Below, in pieces: positions 1-10,930 of a DNA stretch of 64,000 bases. The DNA comes from Atrichornis clamosus. Taxonomy: Eukaryota > Chordata > Aves > Passeriformes > Menuridae. The position numbers and the translations under genes are program-made. The stretch lies in contig WBMZ01002955.1 of the NCBI GenBank assembly GCA_013400975.1, forward strand, positions 62,001 to 126,000. The letters run 5' to 3'. The notes below the pieces were generated by a model that ran no database searches, was not told where the DNA came from, and saw nothing but the letters and a program-made list of their open reading frames with translations. Positions within the stretch are counted from its first letter, which is position 1, and each line of letters starts with the position of its first letter.

Positions 1-1407
1 CCTGTTCCAGTACACTTTGTGCCATTCTCCAGCTGGTATAGTCATTATGCCACTTACTTTCAAAGAGTATTTTATATTGTGAGGAGAAAATGTAAGAAAC
101 AACTGAGTTAATAATGTTTTAAGCAAAATTTTGAAGCATTGCCCAGTGTTACATCTTTCTGCAAGAGACACCTCTGTACATGTCTCTTGGAAGGGTTTTT
201 TTTGTATTTAAAAGTTACAGACACTCTAAATTTCATTGTTTGAAATGTTTGACAAACAATATTACTAACAATAGTATGCTTCACGTTTGGCTTTAATCTG
301 CTGGTCTGATAACACTTTGCAAAGGAAGTCTGCATCAATACCTTCGTTTATACATTTCTGTTTCCTCTTGATCACTTCTTTATCATAAGATGCTTTATAG
401 AATGTGTGCAGATAGGTGTGTCAGTGTTGCACAATTCTCTGCCAGAGTGATTATTTCAGTCCTTGCATTTGATCACTCAAGGGGAGCAACCTAGTCCTAC
501 AGCACACCACACAGACCCATCTGCCTCCACTGGCAGGGAATCAGATGTGTGAGGTCGTCCTGTGCCACTGTCATCTTTCAGCAGAACGGCTCTGTGCAGT
601 CTGTTTTCTGAAGAGTTTTCATTTCACTATCTATCTCCCAAGCTACTGATAGCATCTTGTGACTGCAATCTGTCATTTTTATGTGGATGTTATATCTCAC
701 TGAAGCCTGATCTAACCAGACCTCTGATAGAGTCTGTAATACAAGTGGAAGGAGCATTTTCAAGACATCCTAAAACTGAGATCGCAACAAGAAGACTAAG
801 GCCAATGATGGGCCACCTTTCTTAACTAAAAGGAAGTTAAAAGGATATATTTTTGCTCTTTATCCATTTCTGTTGTTGTCACTATCTGTGTGGTGCTCTC
901 CAGAAGAAGAAAACCTTAATGACATGACGGAAAATGCTGAGGAAAGTAGAGACCCTCCCCTATGTTCCTGTCAACTTATACCAAACCCTTCATTCTTAGA
1001 TCTACAATAGAAAAAAAAGGTCAGCCCTTGTCCTGTGTATAGAGACAAAGATCTTCAAATTAAATTTGCCTTCATCTTTCATAGCTTTTCTCTTGTACAG
1101 GAATGTTCATATGTGTGCATAGGGAATGGTGATCTAGGATTACTACATAGGGTTAGAAGTACAGACTTAAAATATCAGGCAGTTTTCTGATACTTGGACC
1201 CACATTTCACCCCACAGAACACAGCCAGAGTGTCTCTGCAACATGGGCCAGGCCTGAGGTGGCCAGCCAGCAGGAAAGACAGACGAAGTGCTCATAGTAA
1301 GAAGGTTGAAAGGCTCCAGTGTCTCTCTGTCTAAACAGGACCCGGATGAAATCCTTCCTAAATCTATTTCTCTCTATGCAGCAAATCAAGAGGCATACAG
1401 TCTGCAT
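1..1407. other. Unique AT-rich noncoding DNA
   Basis: No gene is recognisable. Open frames on either strand stay below 90 codons and contain no domain I know. The stretch ends against the 5' side of the solo LTR at 1408. The last 200 bases (about 1205-1407) are a little richer in G+C and could belong to the same or an older repeat, but I cannot match them to anything. Confidence 0.6.
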
Positions 1408-1836
1408 TGGGTCTGTGTGGCCAGGTTTTGGTAGCAGGAGGGGCTCCAAGAGTGATTTCTGTCAGAAGCTGCCAGAAGCTTCCCCCATGCCCAGCAGAGT
1501 CAATGCCAGCTATCTCTGTGATGGACCCACTGCTGACCAAGGTGGAGCCCATCAGGAATGATAATGCCTCTGTGAAAACATGTTTAAGAAGGGAAAAAAA
1601 GGTTATTGGGAGGATGTAATTGCTTTCAGAGAAGAGAAGAGTGAGAATATGTGAGAGGAACAACTCTGCAAACACCAAGGTCAGTGGAGAAGGAGGGGCA
1701 GAAGGTGCTCCAGGCACTGGACCGGAGATTCCCCTGCAGCCTCTGGTGAAGACCACCGTGAGGCAGCTGTGCCCCTGCAGCCCATGGAGGTCAATAGGAG
1801 TGCAGAGATCCACCTGCAGCCATGGAGGAGAGCTGT

Positions 1837-2141
1837 GCTGGAGCAGTTGACTGTCTGAAAGTGGGTTGTGTGCCCATGTGAAACCCATGCTGGAGCAGGC
1901 TCCTGGTAGGGACCTGCAGACCTGTGAAGAGAGGAGCCCATGCTGGATCAGGTTTCCTGGTAGGATTTGTGACCCTGTGAAGCACCCATGCTGGAGCAGG
2001 CTGTGACTGAAGGCCTGCACGCTATGGAAAAGTGACCCATTTTGCAGTAGTTCATGGAGAACTGTTGTCCGTGGGATGGAGTCAATTTGGAGAAATCCAT
2101 GGAGGACTGTTTGCCATGGGAGGGACCCCATGCTGGAGCAG
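1837..2141 (+). repeat. Imperfect ~50-bp tandem modules inside the LTR
   Basis: The core 'gctggagcag' (one copy has 'gctggatcag') recurs at 1837, 1889, 1942, 1990 and 2132, giving spacings of about 52, 53 and 48 bases. Two more diverged copies near 2035-2105 fill the longer last gap. Each module combines this core with text about 'catgg(a/g)ga' and 'ctg'. The array belongs to this LTR family rather than being a separate satellite. It probably arose by unequal exchange within U3. Confidence 0.75.
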
Positions 2142-2321
2142 GGGAAGGACTCCTCTCCCTGAGCAGGAACAAAGTGTGATGGACTAACCATAACACCCAT
2201 TCCCTCTCTCCCTGTACCTCTGGTGCAGGAGGAGTTAAAGCCTGAGGAGGAGGGAGGGGAGGGGAGAAGGTGTTTTTAAGATTTATTTTACTTCTCATTA
2301 TCCTGCTCTGATTTTGTTAGT

Positions 2322-2327
2322 AATAAA
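2322..2327 (+). promoter_or_regulatory. Polyadenylation signal of the LTR
   Basis: A perfect AATAAA lies about 185 bases before the 3' end of the LTR. It follows a T-rich stretch (2270-2315), the usual place for the retroviral poly(A) signal. Whether it still works is unknown. Confidence 0.6.
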
Positions 2328-4860
2328 TGCAGTTAATATCCACAAGTTAAGTCTGTTTTGCCAGTGGTGGTATTTGGTGAGTGATCTCTCCCTCTCCTTA
2401 TCTCAACCCATGAATCCTTCATTACACTTTCTCTCCCTGTCCAGTTGCAGAGGGGAGTGATAGAGAGACTTTGGTGGATGCCTAGCAGCCAGCCAGGGTC
2501 ACTCCTCTACACAGTCCAAGCTGATGTACAGGTTTCCAGACTATGTCTATAACAGTGCATTAATTACATAACACTGGACACAACTGGCAAACAGTAGCCT
2601 GAGTCTATAGTACTGACGTCTATCACTCCCTAAAAGAGGGTGGAAACATCTCGTTGCCTACTGGATATGCTCTCTAGCCTACACGGACTCTCCAACCACA
2701 GCTGGGGGCTGTCTGAGAGAATGACTTTCAAGTTTCAGTGTCTGGAAATATCGCTGGCACTATTTAATCTTCTAGTTCATGCTTTCTCTGTGTATGCTCT
2801 CTGTCGCATTGTTTTTTTACCAGCTTACTGTATTGCATAATAATTCATAGCATTTATGTGAAACCTTATTTTTCTGTGGAGGAACACTCTTTCCCACCTC
2901 TGTGCAGGGACTGACATTGCTCTGAACTTGCAAAATTACTCTTTTCTGAAAACTAACCTGTATGAAATTAAAGTTATTCACCCAGTTAGCAAATTGTGTA
3001 CCATCAGATTTAAAGCAGATGAAGTAAAAAGAGAAACCAAGGTGGAAATTTGAGGTGATCAGCTGTCACAGCTAGAGCCTAGCTGCATGCAGCCCCAGTC
3101 TTATTTTTGTAAATGGCTCTGAAAATAGAGAGTGGATGACAAAGGTCAGGACAAGCAGTGTCCTTCTGTTATGTCAAGATTTTGAGAGACTAATGGGAGC
3201 TGCAGTGGTAAGAAGCAGCTCTATTCTTACTCGGTGCTCCTGTCAGGATGATCACTGCACCTAATAAATGGGGCATTTTTTTTGACAAAATAAGATGGGA
3301 TCAGAATTATTTGCAAGGATTTACTTACCAGGGAACTGCACGTGGGAGGAAAACGTGACATTATTCTTCAAGAAATGAAGAGAAAAGAATTGTAACCATC
3401 TTTCCTCAATAAACTTCCTGAAGAAGCAATTTTTCAGCAGAGGTAACATTCCTCTCTGGACACCCACAAGCCTAAACTCTGTCAGGTGCAAGTATTTTTT
3501 GAGGGAGCAAAACAGAATCTGTGCTTACAATTATTGAGTGCGTTCTCTTTAAGTTTGCTGAACAAAGATGTAATTTCAGAGAGCTGTGCCATGAGTTATT
3601 ACAGTGTAAAATCAGATATGAGAGGTCATTCCCTGGCACTAACAGCTCTGGGCACACTTGCTCAATGACCTCTGTTTTCCTGATGGGTAAATTCATTATG
3701 TGATTGTCTCTGCTTCAAATTAACAGAGTTCTACCATTCTCCACATGAAGAGATCAAACAGTCCCATGTGACTTGCAAATTAGTCCTCTAAATGAAGGTC
3801 CCCATAGAAATAATTAGGTTGCTTTAGTGTGAGATATTAACATTACCCATTTTCAGTACAAATGTCTGGAACGTTCTCTTTCATTCCTCTTCTTTAAACT
3901 GCGCTTTCATTAAGCTTAATGTCACAAAGTATTTTTGACTACACAGGCTTATCAAAACGGCTTAAAGGAGTAGAAAGCATGTTTTCAGTACCAACCATTA
4001 ATCTCAAAAATCCAGTGGTTTGAATGTTGCATGTTGTTTGTGAATCTCACAGTGTGTAGAACACACATCTCCCGAGCGTGTGTGCAGGTGTCTGTGTGGG
4101 TGCCATCCCTGGCCCAGCACAGCCAGCAGGGCCAGGGCCTCTCCTGTGACGAGCCCAGGGGCAGCTTGTGCTTTACCAAGCCTGATCCTGCCTGGCCCAC
4201 TGTGGAAAACTCAGGAGAAACCAGTGGAGCATTACTTTAGCTTGGCTCTCTGAAAGAGAGAAAGCAATCAACCAGGGGACGAGGCTAAAGGGAAACACAA
4301 AGTTCAAGCAGAAAGGACAGCCCAAGGCAGAGGCAGTCTGAAGTCTGTTTACATAAAACTCAATTATATGGGTAAAAAACAATGGAAACATTAGCATTGA
4401 ATTATAACTACAGTTGTTATCTCTTTTTCAGTTGTTTTGCTTTTTTGTTTATCTAGTTCCCATTCTATGAATTTAATTAATAGCATGAAGTGACATTTTA
4501 TACGAGAGCAGTGTTTTATACTAATTATATGCATTACTGGTCTCAGCTGTCAAGAACCTGACCTGGATAAGTGATCATTCCTTAAGATTCATGGGTTATA
4601 TTTTGGTGAAGAAATTTTATTTAAACATTAATTGAGTGGGTGGTAATAAAATAATAATTGTTTCGGCTAACCAGATTGTTCTCTCCCACAAGATTTTGAG
4701 AAATGGAAAAAAAAATGTTAGATAGTCTGCAGACACACGTTTTGTTTCAGTTATTATCTTCAACCCATAGAGTCATACGAATCCCAGGATGCCTCAAAAG
4801 GCCATGGTGTTTTCTGTTGCTTCACTTGTCTCTGGCAATCTGACACCATCATGGCCACAC

Positions 4861-4887
4861 TTTTTCCTTCCTTCCTTTTCCTTCTCT
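4861..4887 (+). repeat. Pyrimidine-rich TTCC-type simple repeat
   Basis: An interrupted run of TTCC/TTTC units on the plus strand. It is short, degenerate and has no other features. Confidence 0.7.
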
Positions 4888-7800
4888 AAAGGAGACTAAA
4901 AAAGTGCAAGAAGAAGCAGAAATGGAGGAGTAGGCCAAAGAGGCAAACAAGGCCTATTCCTTCAAATTTTAACCTAAAGTATAAGGTTTTAAGAGAAAAC
5001 TCAGATGATCACTCTGCAGATAGAAAAATGAACCAGAATCTTCTCAGGTCAAAATTATCATAAACCCATTGAAACCTTTGTAATTATGACAACAAACAAA
5101 ACGGAACTTCTGTTTCACTTATTGTAAATGGTTTAGTCATTGTTCTCTTGCATAAAATCCAATGCATTTCTTCTGTTTTCTGAATGACAGGTACAACATT
5201 CACTTTTACAGTACCTATTTTGTTCTAAATGGCATAGTCTATCATATTTTGTAAAAAAGGAAGTCTAGTGAAGACTAACCCTCCTAATGATATACTGCAA
5301 ATCAATACATTTTTCTATTTAATAACTACATTACAGAGAATCACATTTTTTGGTTCTGTTCTTGTAACCTGTAAGTATTTTCTGCTTTTGCCTTTCAGAC
5401 CTTGAAATGTCTAACAGTAACTGAATATTTAGCCACTTAATGATCATTTACTTTCAGGAATGCATGTCTGTGTAGATCTGGAGATGAAATATAGGAGAGC
5501 ATGTTGGATTTACTTCACATACAGGGAAAATCTAGTATTAAACAGATAAAGACCACAAACTCTAGGCCTTTACAATAACCATACTCACTGAAATGGTGCA
5601 AATACCCTTTTAGCAATAAATAGGAGTGCAATAACATTTCGGTACTTATGAAGAGTAGTCAGTTTTGGAGCCTATTAAGCAACATAAAAGCATTATAAAG
5701 GATTTTCCACCTATTCTTTTGGATGCACTAAGGAGATGAAAGTGTCTGCTTTGAGAATAAATGTGGACATATATTACTTCACCTCTGAATACTATAGATT
5801 TCTTAATAACTCTGTAGGTCCATGGAGTTGGTCTCTCTCCAAAAGTGGAAAATAACTACAACCTTTTCTCATCCTGATGGAAAGCTTGCACAAATTCCAG
5901 AGCCCTAGCATAACTTGTCTCTAAGGTGACGAGACATCTGGTCCCTGTGAACATCCCAGTGTCTGCCCTGGTGCCAATGCATGAGTGATTGCAGAACCAC
6001 CAGTGGAACCAGACAGCAGCGCTGGGACAGGTACCACGTGTGGCGTGACAGACCCTCAGACAGGGAACCAGCTATGGCTGAGCTTTGTCCTAGGAATGCT
6101 GCTGGCACTTCTGCCAAAAGAGGAAAGATGAGAAGGCAGGGGAAAATGTACTGTTATTGTTTTCTGGATTCAGAGTGAGATTTTTACATGCACACAAAGT
6201 GCTGAAGCCACTGGCAGCCAATTTGGAAAATGACAGGAAGCCCTAAGGTTGTGCTGTACTACTTTAGGGGACTGTCTTAAGGGGATAATGCACAAAACTG
6301 AGTCAGGCACTAATCTCTATATGTTTAAAAACACACATCTGAGTAAGATTTTCAGCCACATCTTGCTCACTTTAAACCATCTCAAACTTGTGAAAGTGTC
6401 CATGGGGAATCAGCGTGTCACCACACAATGGGCCCTTTATCTCCCCAGCTGTATTAACCTGAAGAACTGCAGCACTGATGTTCTGAAATAATCCATGCCT
6501 TGTGCAGGCAAGGCCCGACAGTGAAATTAAGGAAATGGAGGAGCTCAGTGTCAGTGAGTGCCCCTGTCATAGCACTGCTCCGCAATGTCCTGCTCTGACC
6601 CAGGCTAGAGGCTGCACGGAGCGCAGCTGTGTGGACACCTCTGAGAGCTCCTGCACTGATGTTGCAGAGACAACTGTGATCTCAACATCTTCCACTTCTG
6701 CAGGTTCCCGTATCCTGCTTTACTATACTTTAGACACTACCTTCTTTGGTCAGATACAGCTGTGACATAGCTGCATTTAAGAGTGTTGAAGAACACTGAG
6801 GTGAACAAATCTGCTCAGGATATGCAGCAGGAGAACAAAATTTGTCTTGAGCTCATGCAACTGCACTGAGTTGCAAGAGTGTAGTTCACGGGCTACGCAA
6901 AGGACTGGGCTAATTTTGAAACAATAAGGTTGTTTTTGTACAACTGTCCTTGAGAAATAATTTCTTTCACCCCACAGTGGGCACACATATGTTGGTTTAG
7001 CTGCCTCTAACAAGAAAAACTACCTTGTCTAAACCAGAGGTAGAAAGGAAGATGGAGAAGAATGTACCCAGTACAGGGTAACTGCAAAAACAAAATTGAT
7101 AATCTGTAAATAGTTCAGTATGTTAGCAGTTGGAGGTTTTGTTGTTCTGTGTTGGCCATTCACAACATCTGCACAAGCAGCTTGAAATTCTCTTGCAGCT
7201 TTTGAACTGCTATAACCACATAAGGGCTGGTGGCATCAGCTGCAATTGGTATAATCAGTTTGCTGCAAAGAGGCCCTCATGTTTAGGTTATGTACCCCCC
7301 TTACCAAGTGGGTCCTTATAAGTTGCAGAACTGGCCTGACTGGGGAAGACAAGTTGAACAGAAATGGCTTTCTCTCCTTTTTGCATTGGAATATTCTCTA
7401 TTTTGTAGATAATTTATTCTTGAATGTGCTCGGAAAAATCAGCTTGTCATGTCGTCTTTTAGCAACAAGAGAAGCTGCAGGAGCAGCAAAAGCAGTAGAT
7501 CTAAACAATGTTATGGCTGGCCAAGACACAACCTTATTGATGACTGCTGAGAAGGCAGTTTTCCTCAGATGTGTACATCTTATCTCCTGTCTCCCAGGCA
7601 ACTTCCTAACATCTTTTTGAAATTTCTAAAGAGCAACTAATGTATTCTAATACTGTGACAAGTCTTATCAAGCCAGTACAATGCCACGTCATTTTCTATT
7701 TTGAGTCATATACAATAAACCAAATCCAGTAACTAAGTACTGATAACTATAGGTATTCATTTCCAAATCACCATGTAAATAAAGCAACATTGTTGTCACA

Positions 7801-8074
7801 TAGGGCATGAACACTAAGTGAATCAGTACACTGGATTTCTACACAAGCCATATCTGTAATTCTACTGTATGCAGTATGGAACTCCTGGGAATTACTTTTC
7901 TCAATGTTCGCTATGTTTTAGAAAATATATTTATATTGAATCAAACTTTCATTTCTCAGTACCAAAATTCTATCTTTGTATTTTGCAACATTCAAAATAC
8001 TCAATATTTTAAAACCTGTAGTCAGAAGCATGAAAAATACAGAAATCGTTTGTGTTCCATCTGGAAGTACTTGA

Positions 8075-8092
8075 AAAATAAATAAATAAATA
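8075..8092 (+). repeat. (AAAT)n short tandem repeat
   Basis: Three to four AAAT/AATA units follow an A-run. This is a minor microsatellite. Confidence 0.75.
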
Positions 8093-9275
8093 CATGCAGT
8101 AAGTCTTGACACAGTTGCTCATGAATATCATAAGACATTAAGGTTGAGCTGGGATGTAGACTGTCAGCTCCCATGGCATAACTTGACACAGTAGAGTGCA
8201 CTTTTCAAACATTGTCAAAGATTGAAAATGATCTTATTGTTTTCTTACAGTTGATACAGTGATAGAGAACAGGATAGCTTATAATTTTTAATTTTAGTCT
8301 GGAAAATATTTCTCTAACCTATACTCCTAAACATAAATAAAAACATTCTGTATCTACAGGTAAAAATATATTAAAAATTACAGAGCAAAGTATAGTTAAA
8401 AACCCATGAGATTCACAAACTCAGGAAGAAATCTGTTTTGAGAAATCTTACTCTTTCAAATAATAAACTACAGAAAAACCCTAGTATTAAAAATAACAAA
8501 AGTAATACTCCTTTTAAAAGAATGGCAGTCTTGCCCACTAAGAAGTCAGAAGAGAGAAAATCCCATTTTTAAGACTGATATTTTCTGTGTGCATGATAAT
8601 AACTGTGCTTGACATCAGAGATAAACTTGGTATTAAGAGAGAAAGAATCCAATCCTTTATAAATTCTATTCCAGACTACTGAAACAAGAATATATCTTTC
8701 TTCCCAATATCTTTATCACATTTGCTGTCCCTAGTTTGCAGTGAATAGAAAATAGTTCTGGGTCAATGTTTTCTTTTCATTTTGTTAAAACATGCACCTT
8801 AAAAGGAAGCCACAGGATTTGTTGAAATATAGTTTTATAAGTTTTGTATTTCTGAATAAGCACCATAATATTTGTTTTAAAAATTACTGCAACATACTTT
8901 GTTATCTGTAGAAAGTTAGAAAGGAAAATTAATAGCAGGGCTAAGTCTTAAGGCTGTTCAAACCATATACACCATAAAAGCCAAGAGAATGACTCATAAC
9001 AGAAACAATTTTTATTAACATAACAGGCTTAGAAGGTGTTCATTTTTTTAATAGCTTGAATTTGTAGTGGAATGGCAATAACCATCAGTCTGTGGAGGGG
9101 AAAGCTGAGCAAGCCCAGAGCACAGATGAGGGTGAAGGATCGGCCCAGGTTCATTCTCAAAGACTGCAGTTTTCTTCTCATATGAACAAAACAGAATCAA
9201 GAATTAGGCGTGAGTTTCTTGATCTTTTTTTGTGTTGCTGTATTTCTGCTCACAATGAAACCTTTGCTGATGCAG

Positions 9276-10048
9276 TCATGAACAAGGCAATTGAGTGCAC
9301 TCTCAGTCAGTTTGCAGGTGACTCTAAGCTGGGCAGGAGTGTTGGTCTGCTGGAGGGTAGGAAGACTCTGCAGAGGGATCTGAACAAGCTGGATTGATGG
9401 GCTTAGACAAATGGCATGAGGTTCATTAAGGTGAAGAGACAGGTCCTGCACTTGAGTCACTACCCCATGCAGCGCTATGGGCTTGTCACAGAGCAGCCGT
9501 AAAACTGCCTAGAAGGAAAGGACCGGGGGGTGAGGGTCAACAGCTGGCTGAACATGAGCCAGCGTGTGCCCAGGTGGCCAAGAAGGTCAGTGACATCCTG
9601 GCCTGTGTCAGCAATAATGTGGCCAGCAGGACCAGGGCAGTGATCATTCCCCTGTTCTCAGCACTGGTGAGGCAGCTCCTCGAGTTCAGTGTCCAGCTCT
9701 GAAACCCTCAGTACAGGAAAGATATTGAGGTGCTGGAGTGAATCCAGAGAAGGGCAACAGAGCTGGTAAAGGGTCTGGAGCACAAGTCTGCTGAGGAGCA
9801 GCTGAGGGAGCTGGGGCTGTTTAGCCTGGAATAAAAGAGACTCAGGGGAAACCTTATCGCCCTCTACAATTACATGGCATTGGAATGAACTGCCTAGAGA
9901 GAACATGGAGTCACAATCCCTGGTAGTGTCCAAGAAAGAGCTGTACAATGGCACTTAGTTCTGTGATTTAGTTGACATGGTATTCATCAAAGGTGGGACT
10001 CAGTGATCTTGGAGGTCTTTTCCATCCTTAGTCTTTCCTTGGTTCTAT
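9276..10048 (+). mobile_element. CR1 LINE, 5'-truncated, with internal deletion
   Basis: This is the 3' part of a CR1 non-LTR retrotransposon in plus orientation. It begins in the region coding the C-terminal end of the reverse-transcriptase protein ('ttgagtgcactctcag', 'tttgcaggtgactctaagctggg'). It runs through the typical '...ctgctgaggagcagctgagggagctggggctgtt' region, here within 9785-9825. It ends in the family tail (about 'tcagtgatcttggaggtctt' then 'ttctatg') at 10048. The CR1 3' end normally carries short ATTCTATG-like repeats, and one degenerate copy is visible. Between about 9870 and 9880 the sequence jumps from the 'ctctacaa' segment to a segment normally found roughly 200 bases further on, so an internal piece is missing. 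Several frameshifts and stops show that the copy is dead. Confidence 0.92.
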
Positions 10049-10299
10049 GTCCAGAATGTGGTTAAATCCACACTACTAACCAGTACAGTTTGCTTTACTG
10101 GTAACAGCTTTATTACACACAGCCTAAGCTTGGGAAACCTGGGCTCCACTGCCATCGCTGCTAGAAGTGCTCACTTGCCTGCTGCCATGTACCAGGCACT
10201 GGGTATAATTATGCGGAAACTTACAGCTCTTAATAATTCCTACCAAAACCAATATGACAGACTACTTCTAAGAACCTAAAAGAAAGCATAGAGAGTAGT

Positions 10300-10930
10300 A
10301 ATAGCCAGAGTGAATTTTATAAAATCACATCATATCAACTCAAATCAGTTTCTTTATACTCAAGGCGGCAGAGAGAAGAAGAAACATGCCAAAAACCTTG
10401 CCTTATATAAGACTTTGACACTGTGCTGCTTATAGAGGTCCAGTAACTAAGAAAAGGAACATTGAGTTGGAAAAAAAGATTTCTAAAGCCGTGGGAAAAT
10501 TCTGCTTGTGAATTCATTATCAGTGGTTCAGGTACACCCTGAAAAGGACTGAGTAATGCTCTATAAGGATCAGTCCTAAGGGAATGGTATTATCAGATAT
10601 TATTTTCAATGATCCAGGTTATCAACTAGAAAATGTTCTGATAACATTTAAAGACACCAATAAGCTGATAGCAATTGGGAAACAGGAGTAGAGTTCAGTG
10701 GGATTCTGATACACAGGGAAATTATATTAAAAAAGGAAAAATGCTGTTTAATATGGGCAAATCCCAGTCCATGAACTTGGGTAAAAATAATTAACTGCAC
10801 AAAAATAAGGAAGGGAACAAAGGGTTAAGTTAGAGCTCTGTAGGAGTATATTTAGAATTGTTGTGAATCATAGCTTCAAGGATTGTGTAAATGCAAAACC
10901 CATGTGATTAATCACTCACAATAATTATTA
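10300..10930 (+). mobile_element. Ancient, decayed CR1-like LINE (reverse-transcriptase region)
   Basis: A strongly diverged plus-strand relic of a CR1/L3-like LINE. Stretches still recognisable, in the expected order, are: 'catcatatcaac' (10328); 'gactttgacactgtgctgc' (10413), the segment around the F-D-T-V-L motif of LINE reverse transcriptases; 'ggatcagtcctaagg' (10568), which corresponds to the G-S-x-L-G-P region; 'aaagacaccaataagctgat' (10651), the D-D-T-K region; and 'gttcagtgggattctga' followed by 'atgggcaaatcccagtccatg'. Many indels destroy the frame. The age appears far greater than that of the CR1 just upstream, which has the same orientation but is a separate insertion. The 3' limit is uncertain because the match fades after about 10810. 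Confidence 0.65.

Larger units (their letters stand above)
1408..2513 (+). mobile_element. Solo LTR of an avian endogenous retrovirus
   Basis: The stretch resembles a long avian retroviral LTR that I know from many bird genomes. Matching segments include a region near 1465-1560 (about 'agcttcccccatgcc'), a 3' half with repeated 'cccatgctggagcagg' modules, an A/G-rich stretch, and a U5-like end containing 'gtctgttttgcc', 'gtgagtgatctctccct' and 'agccagggtcac'. The proposed ends are TG at 1408 and CA at 2512-2513. An AATAAA signal lies at 2322-2327, as expected near the R/U5 border. No gag, pol or env remnant lies next to it, so this is a solo LTR left by recombination between two LTRs. I could not find a convincing target-site duplication, so the 5' edge may be off by tens of bases. 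The class is uncertain, with ERVL-like my best guess. A 278-codon antisense open frame (2200-1364) crosses it but is an artefact of the repeats. Confidence 0.8.
2514..9275. other. Unique noncoding DNA with small GC-richer patches
   Basis: No gene is supported. Patches with more G+C than their surroundings lie at about 4060-4210, 5925-6120 and 6500-6700. The last overlaps an 87-codon open frame with many Cys and Ser codons, but I see no known domain. A pyrimidine run of the TTCC type lies at 4861-4887 and an AAAT-type run at 8075-8092. The rest is AT-rich single-copy-looking sequence. Confidence 0.55.

Noticed and set aside
1364..2200. 278-codon minus-strand open frame
   Set aside because: It lies antisense across the repeated modules of the solo LTR. 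The Leu/Gln/His/Ser-rich text repeats with the DNA modules, and no domain is visible.
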